Notes: generated by a model not told the origin, from the letters alone. Shown: positions 8,664 to 18,093, numbered from the stretch's first letter. The stretch: DNA of 64,000 nucleotides from Citricoccus sp. SGAir0253 (GCF_005877055.1 NZ_CP039424.1:1612001-1676000); one strand, 5' to 3'. Numbers and translations are program-made.

Positions 8664-10529
8664 TCACCGCACCGGCACGGAGGTGGCCAGCCCGGTGCCG
8701 GGGGTGGCGGTGTCCGCGCCGGTGGGGGTGGAGGGCAGCGTCTCGGCCCCGCCGGTGAGCTCGGCGGCCAGTTCGGCGTTGTACGCCTTGGCGGCCGCGG
8801 CGATCTGCTTGCCGTCCTTGCGCTTCTTCCACCGGGTCATCTTCATGAGGATGGGCCGGCCGTTGCGGTTCAGCAGCAGCCCCCACCCGAAGGGCAGGCG
8901 GCGCAGCTCGGCGACAGAGAGCACCTCGGTGTCGTGCAGCTGCTCGGAGGTCGAGTGCGCGTCCTTGCCGCGGGAGGTGGAGGTGCGGGTGATCTGGCGC
9001 TGCCCGGCCAGCCGGGAGAACAGCTCCAGGTCGGTCACGTTGGAGGCCCCGCCGAGCTGGATCTTCACGGTGGCCGCGTCGAACAGGGCGGTGGCGGGCT
9101 GCTCGCCCCATTCGTTGCGGGCCTGGGCCAGGGACTGGAACACGGCGAAGGCGCTGATGCCCACCCCGCCGCCGTCGGCCATCAGCTGGGTCAGCCCCGG
9201 CCAGGCCCCGGCGATGTTCGCGATCTCATCGAGCACCAGCGTCAGCGGGGCGTCCAGCCGGTTGCCCGGGGACTTGGCGGCGATCTCGCGGGCGCGTTCG
9301 GTGATGGCGTCCATCATGGCGATCAGGAACGGCCCGGCCGAGGACCCGCCGGTCTTGGTGCCCACGATGTACAAGGTCCCGTTCTCTTTGAGGAACCGGT
9401 CGATGTCCAGGGTCTCCTCGACTTTGGTGGGCTTGAGGACCTCGCGGACTTCGGGCACGGACAGGCCCTTGACCGCGCCCTCGACGCCGAACCACTTGTT
9501 CTGCAGCAGCTTGGGTTCGCCGTCGATGATGCCCTGCAGCACCAGGTTCCAGTTCGAGGCCGCGCCCGGGTGCTCGGCGAGGATCTTTACGGCTTCCTTG
9601 GCTTCGGCGGGGTTGTTGCCCCAGCGCATCAGGTCATCCACGGTGCGCCCGCCGAGGGCGGCGGCGTGCAGCAGGCATTCCATGATGGTCACCGCCGGGG
9701 CCTGCCATTCGGCGTTCGTCGAGGACGCCCCCAGCCCCGACGAGCTGATCAGCGAGGTGGCGCGCTGGTTGGCGACGCGGGGGATTTCGCACCCGGTGAT
9801 GGGGGACCACTTCAGGGTGGTGGGCTGGCCGGTGAGGCCCTGTGGGTCGAACAGGGCCACCGGGCCCTTCTGGCCGCGCAGGGTGGCGGTGGCGGCGAGG
9901 TTGTCGGCCCTGGAGCTGGTGGTGATGATCGGGCCGGGGGCGTCGAGGATGGCCCCGATGAGCAGGTGCAGGCCCTTGCCCGAGCGGGGCGGGCCGATGA
10001 GCACCACGGATTCCTCCAGCGAGCTCCACACTTCGGAACCTTCGGCGGTGCCCAGCAGCAGGGCCCCGTCGGCGGCCTGGGGGCGCTTGAGGGACGGGCG
10101 GACCTTGCGGGTCTTGCGCCGGGCGGCGGCGGTGCCGACGGCGCGGCGGATCTCCGGGGCCCGGGCCATGCCCTCGCGCCAGCGGATGGACCGGAGGAAC
10201 GCCGTATCGGACTGGCGGTACCGGCCCCAGGCGTACACCCCGGCCCCGGCGAGGGCCAGCGCGAGCACGGCGAGGGCGGCGTAGACGCCGATGAGCAGTC
10301 CGGTGTCGGCGGCGCACCCGGTGGTGGTGCCGAAGGCGGCCGGGTCCCCGGTGGTGAGGAACCTGAGGGGGTCCACGATGGTTCCGGGCAGGGTCAGGGT
10401 CCCGCAGGCGGCGCGGTTGGTCAGCACGCCCACGGCCACGTAGGTGGCGTACAGGCCGATCAGCCCGAGCAGGGCCAGGGGCAGGGCGTTCTCGGAGCCG
10501 GTGGTGGACTGGCGGTCGTGCCCGGTCAT
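8664..10529 (-). CDS. TraG/VirD4-type conjugative coupling protein
   Basis: 621 aa. Two N-terminal membrane segments (residues about 16-36 and 78-100) are followed by a cytoplasmic ATPase with Walker A IGPPRSGKG (about 178-186), a TTSSRADNL segment, and Walker B TLVLDEIANI. The downstream GGVGISAFAVFQSLAQ and FDAATVKIQLGGASN motifs are typical of TraG/TraD/VirD4. It would dock the relaxosome to the secretion channel at the membrane and power DNA transfer. ATG 10529 overlaps the stop of the VirB4-like gene (ATGA), so the two are translationally coupled. Confidence 0.93.
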   Translation of the reverse strand: MTGHDRQSTTGSENALPLALLGLIGLYATYVAVGVLTNRAACGTLTLPGTIVDPLRFLTTGDPAAFGTTTGCAADTGLLIGVYAALAVLALALAGAGVYAWGRYRQSDTAFLRSIRWREGMARAPEIRRAVGTAAARRKTRKVRPSLKRPQAADGALLLGTAEGSEVWSSLEESVVLIGPPRSGKGLHLLIGAILDAPGPIITTSSRADNLAATATLRGQKGPVALFDPQGLTGQPTTLKWSPITGCEIPRVANQRATSLISSSGLGASSTNAEWQAPAVTIMECLLHAAALGGRTVDDLMRWGNNPAEAKEAVKILAEHPGAASNWNLVLQGIIDGEPKLLQNKWFGVEGAVKGLSVPEVREVLKPTKVEETLDIDRFLKENGTLYIVGTKTGGSSAGPFLIAMMDAITERAREIAAKSPGNRLDAPLTLVLDEIANIAGAWPGLTQLMADGGGVGISAFAVFQSLAQARNEWGEQPATALFDAATVKIQLGGASNVTDLELFSRLAGQRQITRTSTSRGKDAHSTSEQLHDTEVLSVAELRRLPFGWGLLLNRNGRPILMKMTRWKKRKDGKQIAAAAKAYNAELAAELTGGAETLPSTPTGADTATPGTGLATSVPVR

Positions 10530-12052
10530 GCCCGTGCCTCCCGTGCACTGGTGGTGGCGGTGGTGGTGGTGAGGCGTTGGTCGGTGTTGAACAGGCCGAG
10601 TTCGACTCGGTCGAGGTCGTTCTTGACCTGGAAGCTGGACCCGCCCAGGCGCCATAGGCCGACGCCTTCGTCGAGGTATTTGAGTAGGGATCGTTCCCGG
10701 TCGGAGAGTTCGAGTTCGTCGGTGGTGACGCGCAGGGCGGAGGCGTCCTGGCGGTAGATGACCTTCACGTCGGCGTCGGCCAGCAGGGACTTGGCCATGG
10801 CGGCCATCTTCGAGCCCCGGTCGCCGGCCATGTCCAGGTCGGAGACCTTGTGCAGGATCAGCACGTTGAAGATGCCGTAGGCCCGGGCCAGTTTCCATCC
10901 CTCGACCATGCGGCGCAGGTCGGCCTCGGAGGAGATGTTGTCCCAGCCCTCTTCGTAGATCACCAGGCGCTGGCCGCCGTCAGAAGTGGTGACCATGGCC
11001 TCGGTCCAGGCCCCGGAGCAGGCGTTGACGACGCGGATGGCCTCCGGGCTGGCCCCCTGCAGGGCGGAGGTGTCGATGGAGGTGGCCGGGGCGTCGGCGG
11101 CGAAGTGGGCGGTGGTTTCCCCGTCGAACATCCCGGCCAGGTCCCCGGTGGTCATCCGGTGCAGGGTCATGGCCATCACCGAGCACGCCTCGGCCACCAG
11201 CCGGTCCGGGTGGGTCTTATCGGCCTCCAGGGCGGCGATGACGTCGGGGATGACCACGGTGCCGGCCCGGGTGGTGGCGCCGTCGACGCCGGTGTCCAGG
11301 GCCAGGGAGAGCACGTGGTGCTCGGCCGGGGACAGTTCGCGGTTGGTGAGGATCTTGGCCAGGGTGACCAGGATCGCCATCCGCCGGGTGCGGACCATCA
11401 GCGCCCACCCCTCGTCGGTGAGGGGCTCGCCCTGGGCGGTGCGGGCCGGCCGGGTGCCCGGGTCCAGCGGGTTGATCCTGGTTCCCATGCCCGGGCCGAC
11501 CTGGATGACGGACCCGCCCAGGGCGCGGACGACCTTGGTCCACTCGCCCTTGCGGTCCGAGGCGACCGAGAGCTTGCGCCCGGCCAGCACCAGGCGCACC
11601 GCCAGGGACTTGGCCAGGGAGGACTTGCCCATCCCGACCTGTCCGAACAGGATCATCGACATCCCGGAGATCACCCCGCGCTCGTACAGCTGCCACGGGT
11701 CGAAGCAGAACGCGCCCCCGCCGTTGAGGTCCCGGCCGATGTACAGCCCGTCGGCGCCCAGCGAGGTCCCGGCCACGTACGGGTAGGCCGTCGCCCCGGT
11801 GTGCGCGGTGGTCGGCACCCCGCGCGTGCGCAGCATTCCCGTGCCGTGCAGGGACTTCGGCCGGCGTTCCCCACCCGGCCCCCAGGCCCGCTTCGGGAAC
11901 TCGGTGGGCGCCTGGGTGCTCTGGTGCTGGGCGGCCTTGAGGTCCTTGAGGACCTGCCGCACGGAGGTGATCGCGGCCCGCCGTCCGGCCCGGTTGGCCT
12001 CGTAGAAGTCGAAGACCTCGACCCGGTGCCGGTGCTGGTTTCGCAGGTTCAT
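10526..12052 (-). CDS. VirB4/ConE-type conjugation ATPase
   Basis: 508 aa. Walker A FGQVGMGKSS at about residues 135-143, preceded by an IGRDLNGGGAFCFDPW segment. Then SVASDRKGEWTKVVRALGG and VIQVGPGMGTRINPLD, which are standard in VirB4/TraC family ATPases, and a Walker B-like RLVIYEEGWDNIS where an acidic pair replaces the usual DE. It energises assembly or operation of the type IV channel. ATG 12052 overlaps the preceding SCO6880-family stop by one base (TGATG), and it overlaps traG by 4 nt at its end. Compact compared with proteobacterial VirB4 (~800 aa), since the N-terminal domain is carried by the neighbouring SCO6880 protein. Confidence 0.9.
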   Translation of the reverse strand: MNLRNQHRHRVEVFDFYEANRAGRRAAITSVRQVLKDLKAAQHQSTQAPTEFPKRAWGPGGERRPKSLHGTGMLRTRGVPTTAHTGATAYPYVAGTSLGADGLYIGRDLNGGGAFCFDPWQLYERGVISGMSMILFGQVGMGKSSLAKSLAVRLVLAGRKLSVASDRKGEWTKVVRALGGSVIQVGPGMGTRINPLDPGTRPARTAQGEPLTDEGWALMVRTRRMAILVTLAKILTNRELSPAEHHVLSLALDTGVDGATTRAGTVVIPDVIAALEADKTHPDRLVAEACSVMAMTLHRMTTGDLAGMFDGETTAHFAADAPATSIDTSALQGASPEAIRVVNACSGAWTEAMVTTSDGGQRLVIYEEGWDNISSEADLRRMVEGWKLARAYGIFNVLILHKVSDLDMAGDRGSKMAAMAKSLLADADVKVIYRQDASALRVTTDELELSDRERSLLKYLDEGVGLWRLGGSSFQVKNDLDRVELGLFNTDQRLTTTTATTSAREARA

Positions 12053-13653
12053 CACATCTCCACCATTCCGAAGGGCAGGGCGCCGGCGAGCATGGCCGTG
12101 TCCTGCTCGAGGTACACCACGCGCAGTTCGCAGCTGGCGTTGACGGCCCGGGCCAGCAGGTCGGCGCAGTTGGCCTCCAGTTCCATCTCGTCGGCCCCGG
12201 TTACGGTGACCAGCACGGCCAGATCCAGCCGGGCGTGCCCGTCGACGAGTTCGGCCTCCTCCCGGGTGATGTCTTCGAGTTCTCGGTCGTGTTCCAGGGT
12301 GTGGGGTCGGTCCAGCTTGTCCAGCAGCCGGGTGGTGGTGCGCCAGTCGGCCTTGCGCCGCTGCAGGTGGTTCAGCGCCCCGCGGGCGTCGCGGGGGACC
12401 CAGATCACGGAGACGGTGTGCCGGAAGTCCCCGGCGAAGACCAGCGGTTCCAGGAACCCGAGCCTCGCCTGGGACTGGGGGAATTCGGAGACCTTGTAGG
12501 TGCGGTGCAGGTACCCGTCGGTGCGTACGTGGTCGGTGAAGACCTCCATGGCCACCGGTCCGGCGGAGTCCGGGGCGACCCCGACCCAGTCCCCGGAGCG
12601 TTCGGAGATGACCACGGAGGCCTGCGGGTCGAACGCGGAGCGGACCAGGGCGGCCAGCGAGCGGGGGGAGTGCCAGGCCTGCACGGTGGTCCCGGAGGCC
12701 GGCAGGGTGCCCTCGATGGTGGTCATCACCGAGCTGGCGACCTCCATGAATCCGGGCAGGCCCCCGCCGAGGGACTTGATGCGCTTGGCGACCTTGTCCT
12801 TGGACAGCACGATCGTCATCCACGTCTCGTGCACGGGCATGTCCTGGGCCTCGGCCATCAGTTCCACGAAGGCCGCGTGCAGGAACGGGTTGATGTCCTC
12901 CCCGGCGGGCCGTCCGGCCGCGGCGGCCTCGGCGCCGCGCTGGTGGTAGAACTCCATGACCTTGGACCCGGAGATCAGGGTGGTCTGGTCCGCGTGCTGG
13001 ACCCGGGCGACCCCGGGCATCCGGGCGATGGCGCTGATGGACTCGCGCCAGTTCGCGGTGCGGTCCTCCTGGGCGTCGAAGGACTCCAGGGTGAAGGCCT
13101 TGGAGGTGTTGATCTTCGCGCACACGATGCCCTCGCCCCGGCGGGGGTCGTAGACGAATCCGGCGCCGGTGGGCAGGGTGTAGACGCGCAGCTCGTTGGC
13201 CTCCCCGGGCAGCCGGAACCGGGCTCCGGCCCCGGGGATGATCCGCCCGGCCTTGTCCCGGACGGCGCTGGTGTCCCCCGGGGACAGGGCCGGGGCGGCC
13301 GGCACGGCGGGGGCGTCATCGACGGTGGTGGCCTCCCGGCGGACGAAGGTCAGCTGGTTGCGGGCCCCGCGCACCAGGTAGCGCAGCCACAGTCCGGCCC
13401 AGCCGATCAGCGGCCGCCCGGCCACCCGGGGCACGATGACCCCGGCCGCGGCGGCCCCGAGGACCAGGGCGGTGAAGAACCCGCGGGGGAACCCGCCGGT
13501 GAACACCATCAGCAGCATCAGGCCCAGGGTGGCACCGAGGGCGGTCACCTGGGACCAGCTCAGGCCCAGCATGACCCCGGTGGTGCGTTCCCGGGCGAAC
13601 CGGGCCCCGTCCCACGGGGAGTCCAGCTGCGGTTCGAGCATCTGATTGACCAT
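12052..13653 (-). CDS. SCO6880-family conjugation protein (PrgI-like membrane hairpin plus VirB4-N-like domain)
   Basis: 533 aa. Two membrane segments lie near the N-terminus (residues about 33-75: SQVTALGATLGLMLLMVF and FFTALVLGAAAAGVIVP). A large cytoplasmic domain follows, containing NWRESISAIARMPGVARVQ, WMTIVLSKDKVAKR and DLAVLVTVTGADEMELE, which match the SCO6880 family found beside VirB4 in actinobacterial conjugative elements. I infer that it supplies the membrane anchor and N-terminal domain missing from the short VirB4. Its stop overlaps the virB4 start. Confidence 0.8.
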   Translation of the reverse strand: MVNQMLEPQLDSPWDGARFARERTTGVMLGLSWSQVTALGATLGLMLLMVFTGGFPRGFFTALVLGAAAAGVIVPRVAGRPLIGWAGLWLRYLVRGARNQLTFVRREATTVDDAPAVPAAPALSPGDTSAVRDKAGRIIPGAGARFRLPGEANELRVYTLPTGAGFVYDPRRGEGIVCAKINTSKAFTLESFDAQEDRTANWRESISAIARMPGVARVQHADQTTLISGSKVMEFYHQRGAEAAAAGRPAGEDINPFLHAAFVELMAEAQDMPVHETWMTIVLSKDKVAKRIKSLGGGLPGFMEVASSVMTTIEGTLPASGTTVQAWHSPRSLAALVRSAFDPQASVVISERSGDWVGVAPDSAGPVAMEVFTDHVRTDGYLHRTYKVSEFPQSQARLGFLEPLVFAGDFRHTVSVIWVPRDARGALNHLQRRKADWRTTTRLLDKLDRPHTLEHDRELEDITREEAELVDGHARLDLAVLVTVTGADEMELEANCADLLARAVNASCELRVVYLEQDTAMLAGALPFGMVEM

Positions 13654-13710
13654 CTGTTCGCGTCCTTGTCTTGCGGTCTGCTGCGGTCTGGTGCGGTGTG
13701 CTGGGGGTGG

Positions 13711-14742
13711 TTATCGGCGGGCCAGGGACTGCACCGGGCGGGAGAGCCGTCCGGCCTTGCGTGCCCCGCCCCGGGCCAGGGCGGTGGACTGGCGCATGGC
13801 GTGGGACCCGCTGGCCACGGCGGAGCGTTCCATGGACTCGGAGGCCCCGCCGGTGAGGAAGGAGATCATGGTGATCGTCAGTACCGGCATGGCCGCGCCG
13901 AGCACGACCAGGCCCACGCCGGTGACCAGCTGGATCCAGTCGGTGCCGATCGAGGCCAGCACCATGCCGACCTTCACGACCAGGGCTGCGGCCGGTTTGG
14001 CCAGGATCAGGGCCAGCACCACGGACAGCCACCGGGAGAACACCGCCTTGGCCGGTTCCAGGCTCAGGGAGAACACGGCGGCGGGCATCATCACGGTCAG
14101 CAGGACGATCACGGCCAGGCGGAAGACCATCATCAGCATCAGCAGGAAGCAGGCCCCGGCGATGCACAGGGCGACCGCGAACGGCACGATCGCCATGCCC
14201 GGGTTCTCAGTGTTGGTGGCCATCTGCCACTGGGCGTAGTTCTCGTCCATGAGCACCTGCCCGGTGTTCGGGTCATAGGTCAGCCCGAACAGGTGCAGGA
14301 TCGAACCCAGGGCCGCCTCTTGGCCGCCGCGTTCTCCGGCCTGCAGGATCCACAGGCTCATCTGGTCCACCGCGCCGAGCACCACGAACATCAGCCCGGC
14401 CACCACGTACACCGCCGGCACGGAGGCCACCGCCACGGTCAGGGCCCGGATGACCCCGGCGGTGGAGCCCCGGAACAGCGACCAGATCACCTGCACGGCC
14501 ACGAAGATCAGCAGGAAGGGGATCAGCGCCAGCACCATGACGTTGAGCATCCCGGGGTGTTCGATCGTGGTGGCGGCCTGGCCGTCCATTCTCACCACGA
14601 CGGTGCCCCCCACGATGCTCATCCACCACTCCGGGGTCATCGACCCGGCGGCGAAGGAGTCCCGGATGAACGCCCACGCCGCCGTGGCGAACCCCAGGAT
14701 CCCGTCGCGCAGGAACGCCTGCATCGGTTCCAGTAGGTTCAC
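13711..14742 (-). CDS. TrbL/VirB6-like polytopic channel protein
   Basis: 343 aa, start GTG 14742 with AGGAAGG upstream. At least six hydrophobic helices (about residues 70-90, 103-123, 185-210, 213-232, 240-262, 272-295) separate a soluble N-terminal part. The MVFRLAVIVLLTVMMPAAVF segment resembles the helical core of TrbL/VirB6 proteins, and the C-terminus is Arg-rich and cytoplasmic. It would form the inner-membrane base of the secretion channel. It sits between the small VirB2-like genes and the SCO6880/VirB4 genes. Confidence 0.75.
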   Translation of the reverse strand: MNLLEPMQAFLRDGILGFATAAWAFIRDSFAAGSMTPEWWMSIVGGTVVVRMDGQAATTIEHPGMLNVMVLALIPFLLIFVAVQVIWSLFRGSTAGVIRALTVAVASVPAVYVVAGLMFVVLGAVDQMSLWILQAGERGGQEAALGSILHLFGLTYDPNTGQVLMDENYAQWQMATNTENPGMAIVPFAVALCIAGACFLLMLMMVFRLAVIVLLTVMMPAAVFSLSLEPAKAVFSRWLSVVLALILAKPAAALVVKVGMVLASIGTDWIQLVTGVGLVVLGAAMPVLTITMISFLTGGASESMERSAVASGSHAMRQSTALARGGARKAGRLSRPVQSLARR

Positions 14743-14776
14743 GCCGCCGCCTTCCTGCCGTCCTCGTCCGCCACGC

Positions 14777-15082
14777 TCAGGCGAACAGCGGGATGCCGGT
14801 GGCCCAGGCGATGATCCCGCCGATGGACCCGATGACGGCCGCGGCCACCACGCCCCACAGCAGGATGCTCAGCCCCGTCTCCTGGGCCCGGCCCCCGGCG
14901 CCGAGCTTGCCGGCCACCCACATCAGCAGCCCGGCCACGACCACGATGCCCAGCACCACGATCGCAGTGGCCACGACCATCCCGCCCACGCTCTGCACCG
15001 TGGGCAGCCACGGGGCATTGAAGTTCGGGCTGATCCCCGGGTTGTAGCCTCCGGCCAGCGTCACAGCAGTCAGTACGTTCAT
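14777..15082 (-). CDS. VirB2-like small two-helix membrane protein
   Basis: 101 aa. The N-terminal segment looks exported (MNVLTAVTLAGGYNPG...). Two hydrophobic helices (residues about 34-58 and 71-96) flank a short polar loop, GKLGAGGRAQETG, as in VirB2/TrbC pilins and TcpE-like proteins. It shares the pattern GSIGG-aromatic near the second helix with the next gene upstream, suggesting paralogy. The identification rests on size, topology and position in the secretion block. Confidence 0.6.
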   Translation of the reverse strand: MNVLTAVTLAGGYNPGISPNFNAPWLPTVQSVGGMVVATAIVVLGIVVVAGLLMWVAGKLGAGGRAQETGLSILLWGVVAAAVIGSIGGIIAWATGIPLFA

Positions 15083-15171
15083 GATCGGTTTCCCTTCATC
15101 CCGCCCCCCTCGGGGCTCATCCCCCCATGCCCCTGGCGGGCACGGGAACCTGTGGTGTTTCTCGGTGGCCG

Positions 15172-15768
15172 TCAGTCGACGGTGTGCTTGCGGACCTGTT
15201 CATCGGAGCCGCCGACCGCGGCGGTGTCGTAGACGCGCAACTCGACCTCGGTGCCCGAGGCGGCCTCGGTGTTATCGGCCGAGCAGTCCGTGCCGGTCGG
15301 GTACCACTTCAGGGTCATGACCTGCTCCCCGACCCCGACCTTCAGTGCGCCCTCGGAGACCTCCTGGACCACGGCGACGCGCTCGGCGTGGGTGAGCATC
15401 GGGTCCTCGTCGTCGAAGTCGCGCACCGCCTGGGCGGTGCAGGTCGTCTTCGGGGGCTTCTTGTCGATCACGACCTGCCCCGGCCGGGCGGCCTCGGGCA
15501 TCAGTGAGGCCGTCCCCAGGGAGGACCCCCACTCGATGGCCCCGCCGATCGAGCCCAGCACCGCAGCACCCAGCACGCCCGCGCTGAGCATGCCCAGGCC
15601 CTTGCGGGCATTGTCCGAGCTGCCGATGGCCTTGCCGCTGGCCCACCGGACGACGCCGACGGCAACGCCGACGCCCAGCAGGACCAGGGCCGCGCCCAGG
15701 AACGTGGCCGCGACCTGGTTCAGTCCGTCCGGTCCGGTCAGTCCCCAGGGATCAATTCCGTCGAGCAT
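15172..15768 (-). CDS. VirB2-like membrane protein with an exported C-terminal domain
   Basis: 198 aa; ATG 15768 follows AAGGAGGACATC. The first ~90 residues hold two helices around a GKAIGSSDNARKG loop and end in VLGSIGGAIEWG, paralleling the 101-aa neighbour (VIGSIGGIIAWA). Unlike that protein it continues for about 100 soluble residues with two cysteines (TTCTAQ and GTDCSAD) that could form a disulphide outside the membrane. It is probably a duplicated pilin-like subunit with an extracytoplasmic extension; function not established. Confidence 0.55.
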   Translation of the reverse strand: MLDGIDPWGLTGPDGLNQVAATFLGAALVLLGVGVAVGVVRWASGKAIGSSDNARKGLGMLSAGVLGAAVLGSIGGAIEWGSSLGTASLMPEAARPGQVVIDKKPPKTTCTAQAVRDFDDEDPMLTHAERVAVVQEVSEGALKVGVGEQVMTLKWYPTGTDCSADNTEAASGTEVELRVYDTAAVGGSDEQVRKHTVD

Positions 15769-15826
15769 GATGTCCTCCTTGAATGGGTTCTCGAGGACAG
15801 TTCGCCTGTCCCCGTCGTGGTGTGTG

Positions 15827-16132
15827 TCAGTTCAGGGACCCGGCGATGACCAGGAACACCAGCGCCCAGGCCAGCAACGCGACCACGGCCGCCGCCCCGA
15901 GCAGGACCCGGCCGCGGGCAGTCGCGGCCCACCCGGGGACCCGGGCCTGGAGGTGGTCGGGCAGCCCGGCGTCCATCGTCGTGGCGACCCACACCGCACG
16001 GGCCCGTGCCTGCCGGTCCCGCCGCACCTCTCGGCGGCGGGACCGCCGGTCGCGACGGGATTCTCTGCGCAGGACCGTGGCCTGCCCTGCTCGGGTCGGG
16101 TCCGGGTCGGTGGGCGGGGTCGGGACGGTCAT
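15827..16132 (-). CDS. Small basic single-span membrane protein
   Basis: 101 aa. The N-terminal half is extremely Arg-rich (RRESRRDRRSRRREVRRDRQAR), followed by a linker and one hydrophobic helix near the C-terminus (about residues 77-97, VLLGAAAVVALLAWALVFLV). The basic tail would face the cytoplasm and could contact DNA or membrane lipids. It starts one base after the sigma-like gene ends. No family recognised. Confidence 0.6.
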   Translation of the reverse strand: MTVPTPPTDPDPTRAGQATVLRRESRRDRRSRRREVRRDRQARARAVWVATTMDAGLPDHLQARVPGWAATARGRVLLGAAAVVALLAWALVFLVIAGSLN

Positions 16133-16133
16133 C

Positions 16134-16970
16134 TCAGTGCCTCGTCTTTCGCTCTTCGGTCAGCACGGTCATGGCCACCTGCAACAGGTGACGGGTCTGG
16201 GCCAGGTACTGCCGGGCCGTGTTGTGGCTGAACCCGGTCACGTCCATCACGTGGGCCACCGTCACGGCCTCGAACCGGCCCCCGGCCTGGGCGCAGGCCA
16301 ACGCCATCTGCCGGGCCCAGTCCCCGGACTCTCCATCGGCCGGCAGGCACTCGATCAGCGTGCGCATCGTCACCGGCGCCCCGGCCGCGGCGGCGTCCTG
16401 GGCGCGGGTGACGACCTGACAGCACCGGATCAGCTCCCGCCGGGACTGGCGCAGCACCTCGGCCGAGACACCCAGCCCGCGGGCCGCCAGGGCCACGTCG
16501 TCACCGAACACCAGCACCAGGGCCAGGGCCCGGGAGGTGGCCTCCCGGTTCTGCATCACCTGCTCGACCACCCCCAGCACCCGGCGCACCCGCTGCTGGG
16601 CTGCCAGGGCATCCACCGTGGCCTCGGCATGGTCCGGGGCCGTCAGCGTCACCGCCGACTGCACCCGGGCCTCGGCGGCGTGTTCGGCCTGCCCCTGCAG
16701 CACGGTGTCGCGCTGCTGGGCGCGGACCCGGTCGATCGCCCGCCGCCGGGCGATCGTCACCACCCAGGAGTGCAGCGACCCCTTGCTCGGATCGAACCGA
16801 TGCCGCGCGTTCCACGCCGACTCCCACGTCGCCTGGGCCACGTCCTCCACATCACCCGGCGAGCCCATGTCACCCAGCTGCTTCACGATCACCGGACGCA
16901 CTCGGGCCACCGCCATTGCCAATTCGTCGCCGCCTAATACGTCCGTTGCTTTCTCGATCGGGTCCGTCAT
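16134..16970 (-). CDS. Sigma-70-family-like regulator with two C-terminal HTH segments
   Basis: 278 aa; ATG 16970 follows GGAGGGGTGAAGG. Residues about 40-85 (VEDVAQATWESAWNARHRF, GSLHSWVVTIARRRAIDRVR) are a clear sigma region 2 of the ECF type. A first HTH-like segment (about 160-185, DDVALAARGLGVSAEVLRQSRREL) could be region 4. Beyond it is an unusual second HTH-like segment (about 240-265, VAHVMDVTGFSHNTARQYLAQTR). No anti-sigma gene is adjacent, though the downstream membrane protein could serve. It probably directs transcription of the conjugation genes that follow it. Confidence 0.75.
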   Translation of the reverse strand: MTDPIEKATDVLGGDELAMAVARVRPVIVKQLGDMGSPGDVEDVAQATWESAWNARHRFDPSKGSLHSWVVTIARRRAIDRVRAQQRDTVLQGQAEHAAEARVQSAVTLTAPDHAEATVDALAAQQRVRRVLGVVEQVMQNREATSRALALVLVFGDDVALAARGLGVSAEVLRQSRRELIRCCQVVTRAQDAAAAGAPVTMRTLIECLPADGESGDWARQMALACAQAGGRFEAVTVAHVMDVTGFSHNTARQYLAQTRHLLQVAMTVLTEERKTRH

Positions 16971-17016
16971 CCTTCACCCCTCCAGGAGCGTGATCTTTGG
17001 TGACGCAACCGTCTGG

Positions 17017-18093
17017 TTACGCGCCGATTCGTCGTCGCAAGGACACGGGCAGTCCTTCGATCTGTTCCGCCGTGAGCTCGGCAGGTTGCGCCTCGGGGGC
17101 CGGATGGGCGATCCGGCTTTCAAGCCGGCATTGTGGGCAGTCCGCCGGGTTGTACATCCCGTCGTGATCCGGATTGGTGCATGGGATCGCGGGGAGCCCC
17201 GGTGCCTTCGGTGTCGCGTGCGCTGTCCCAAGTGCCGCCCCGTGCGGCCCCATCTCGGGCGCCAAGGAGTGGACAGGCCACCGCGCGGCGGCGGAGTCGA
17301 GAATGCCCTCGAAGTCCGCTCGTAGCGCCGCGGCCACGTATCGGGTGGGGGTCGCCACCCGCCGGGTGGCTCGGTCCAGCACCACGTCCACCAATGCGGG
17401 CACGTACTCCGGCTCGATCTGGTCTAGCCCCGAGACCAGTTCGCCGAGCTGGCCCAGGTCAACGCCCCGGTGGATCCGGAGGTCATCATCGTCGTCGACC
17501 TGGTCCGATCCGCCGACATTCGGCACGGTCGACGGCCCCTTCCCGGGAGGATGAGGATTCCGATGAGGGTTAATCCGCGCGCGTTCCCCTATGTGCGCCG
17601 CTCCCGAATTTGCGTCTGAGTCGTGCGTGGAGTTGCGGCTGACTGGATCAGGCGCAGAATCTGCCTCTCGCGTGATAGCGGGGTTTGTGGAGTCAGCCGC
17701 AAGATTTGCGCCTCGCGTTAATCCGCGGGAGGCAGGAGTTTCATTTCGCTTGTCCGTGCGACGTGCAAGAGCTGCGTCTGAGTCGTCCCCGGCACGGCCT
17801 CTCAGTCCAATGAGGGCGTCTTCGTGAAGGTAGTAGCGCACGCCAATGCGGCCCCGTCCCTGTCCGTAGCGGTTCTCCACGCTGATCAGTCCGAGCTGAC
17901 GAAGCCGACCGATCTGAGTAGTGACGGTGCGCTTTGACTGGTTCGAGTCCTTCGCGAGCTTTTGCTGCGAGGGATGGCATGACCATCCCTCGTCGGCATG
18001 ATCGGCCAGCATCCACAGCAAGAGCACCTCTGCGGGGCGCAGGACGCCTTGCGCGCCAACCTGGCGAGCCCAGTTCAATGCCTGAATGCTCAT
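17017..18093 (-). CDS. Winged-helix replication-type protein with C-terminal zinc motif
   Basis: 358 aa. The N-terminal ~95 residues (VLRPAEVLLLWMLADHADEGWSCHPS, SNQSKRTVTTQIGRLRQLGLI) form a HTH_36-like winged helix seen in plasmid replication and regulatory proteins. The middle is a polar, probably disordered linker. Near the C-terminus a CTNPDHDGMYNPADCPQC segment (about residues 305-325) could bind zinc. ATG 18093 overlaps the preceding stop (ATGA). A role as replication initiator accessory or copy-number regulator is plausible but unproven. Confidence 0.6.
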   Translation of the reverse strand: MSIQALNWARQVGAQGVLRPAEVLLLWMLADHADEGWSCHPSQQKLAKDSNQSKRTVTTQIGRLRQLGLISVENRYGQGRGRIGVRYYLHEDALIGLRGRAGDDSDAALARRTDKRNETPASRGLTRGANLAADSTNPAITREADSAPDPVSRNSTHDSDANSGAAHIGERARINPHRNPHPPGKGPSTVPNVGGSDQVDDDDDLRIHRGVDLGQLGELVSGLDQIEPEYVPALVDVVLDRATRRVATPTRYVAAALRADFEGILDSAAARWPVHSLAPEMGPHGAALGTAHATPKAPGLPAIPCTNPDHDGMYNPADCPQCRLESRIAHPAPEAQPAELTAEQIEGLPVSLRRRIGA

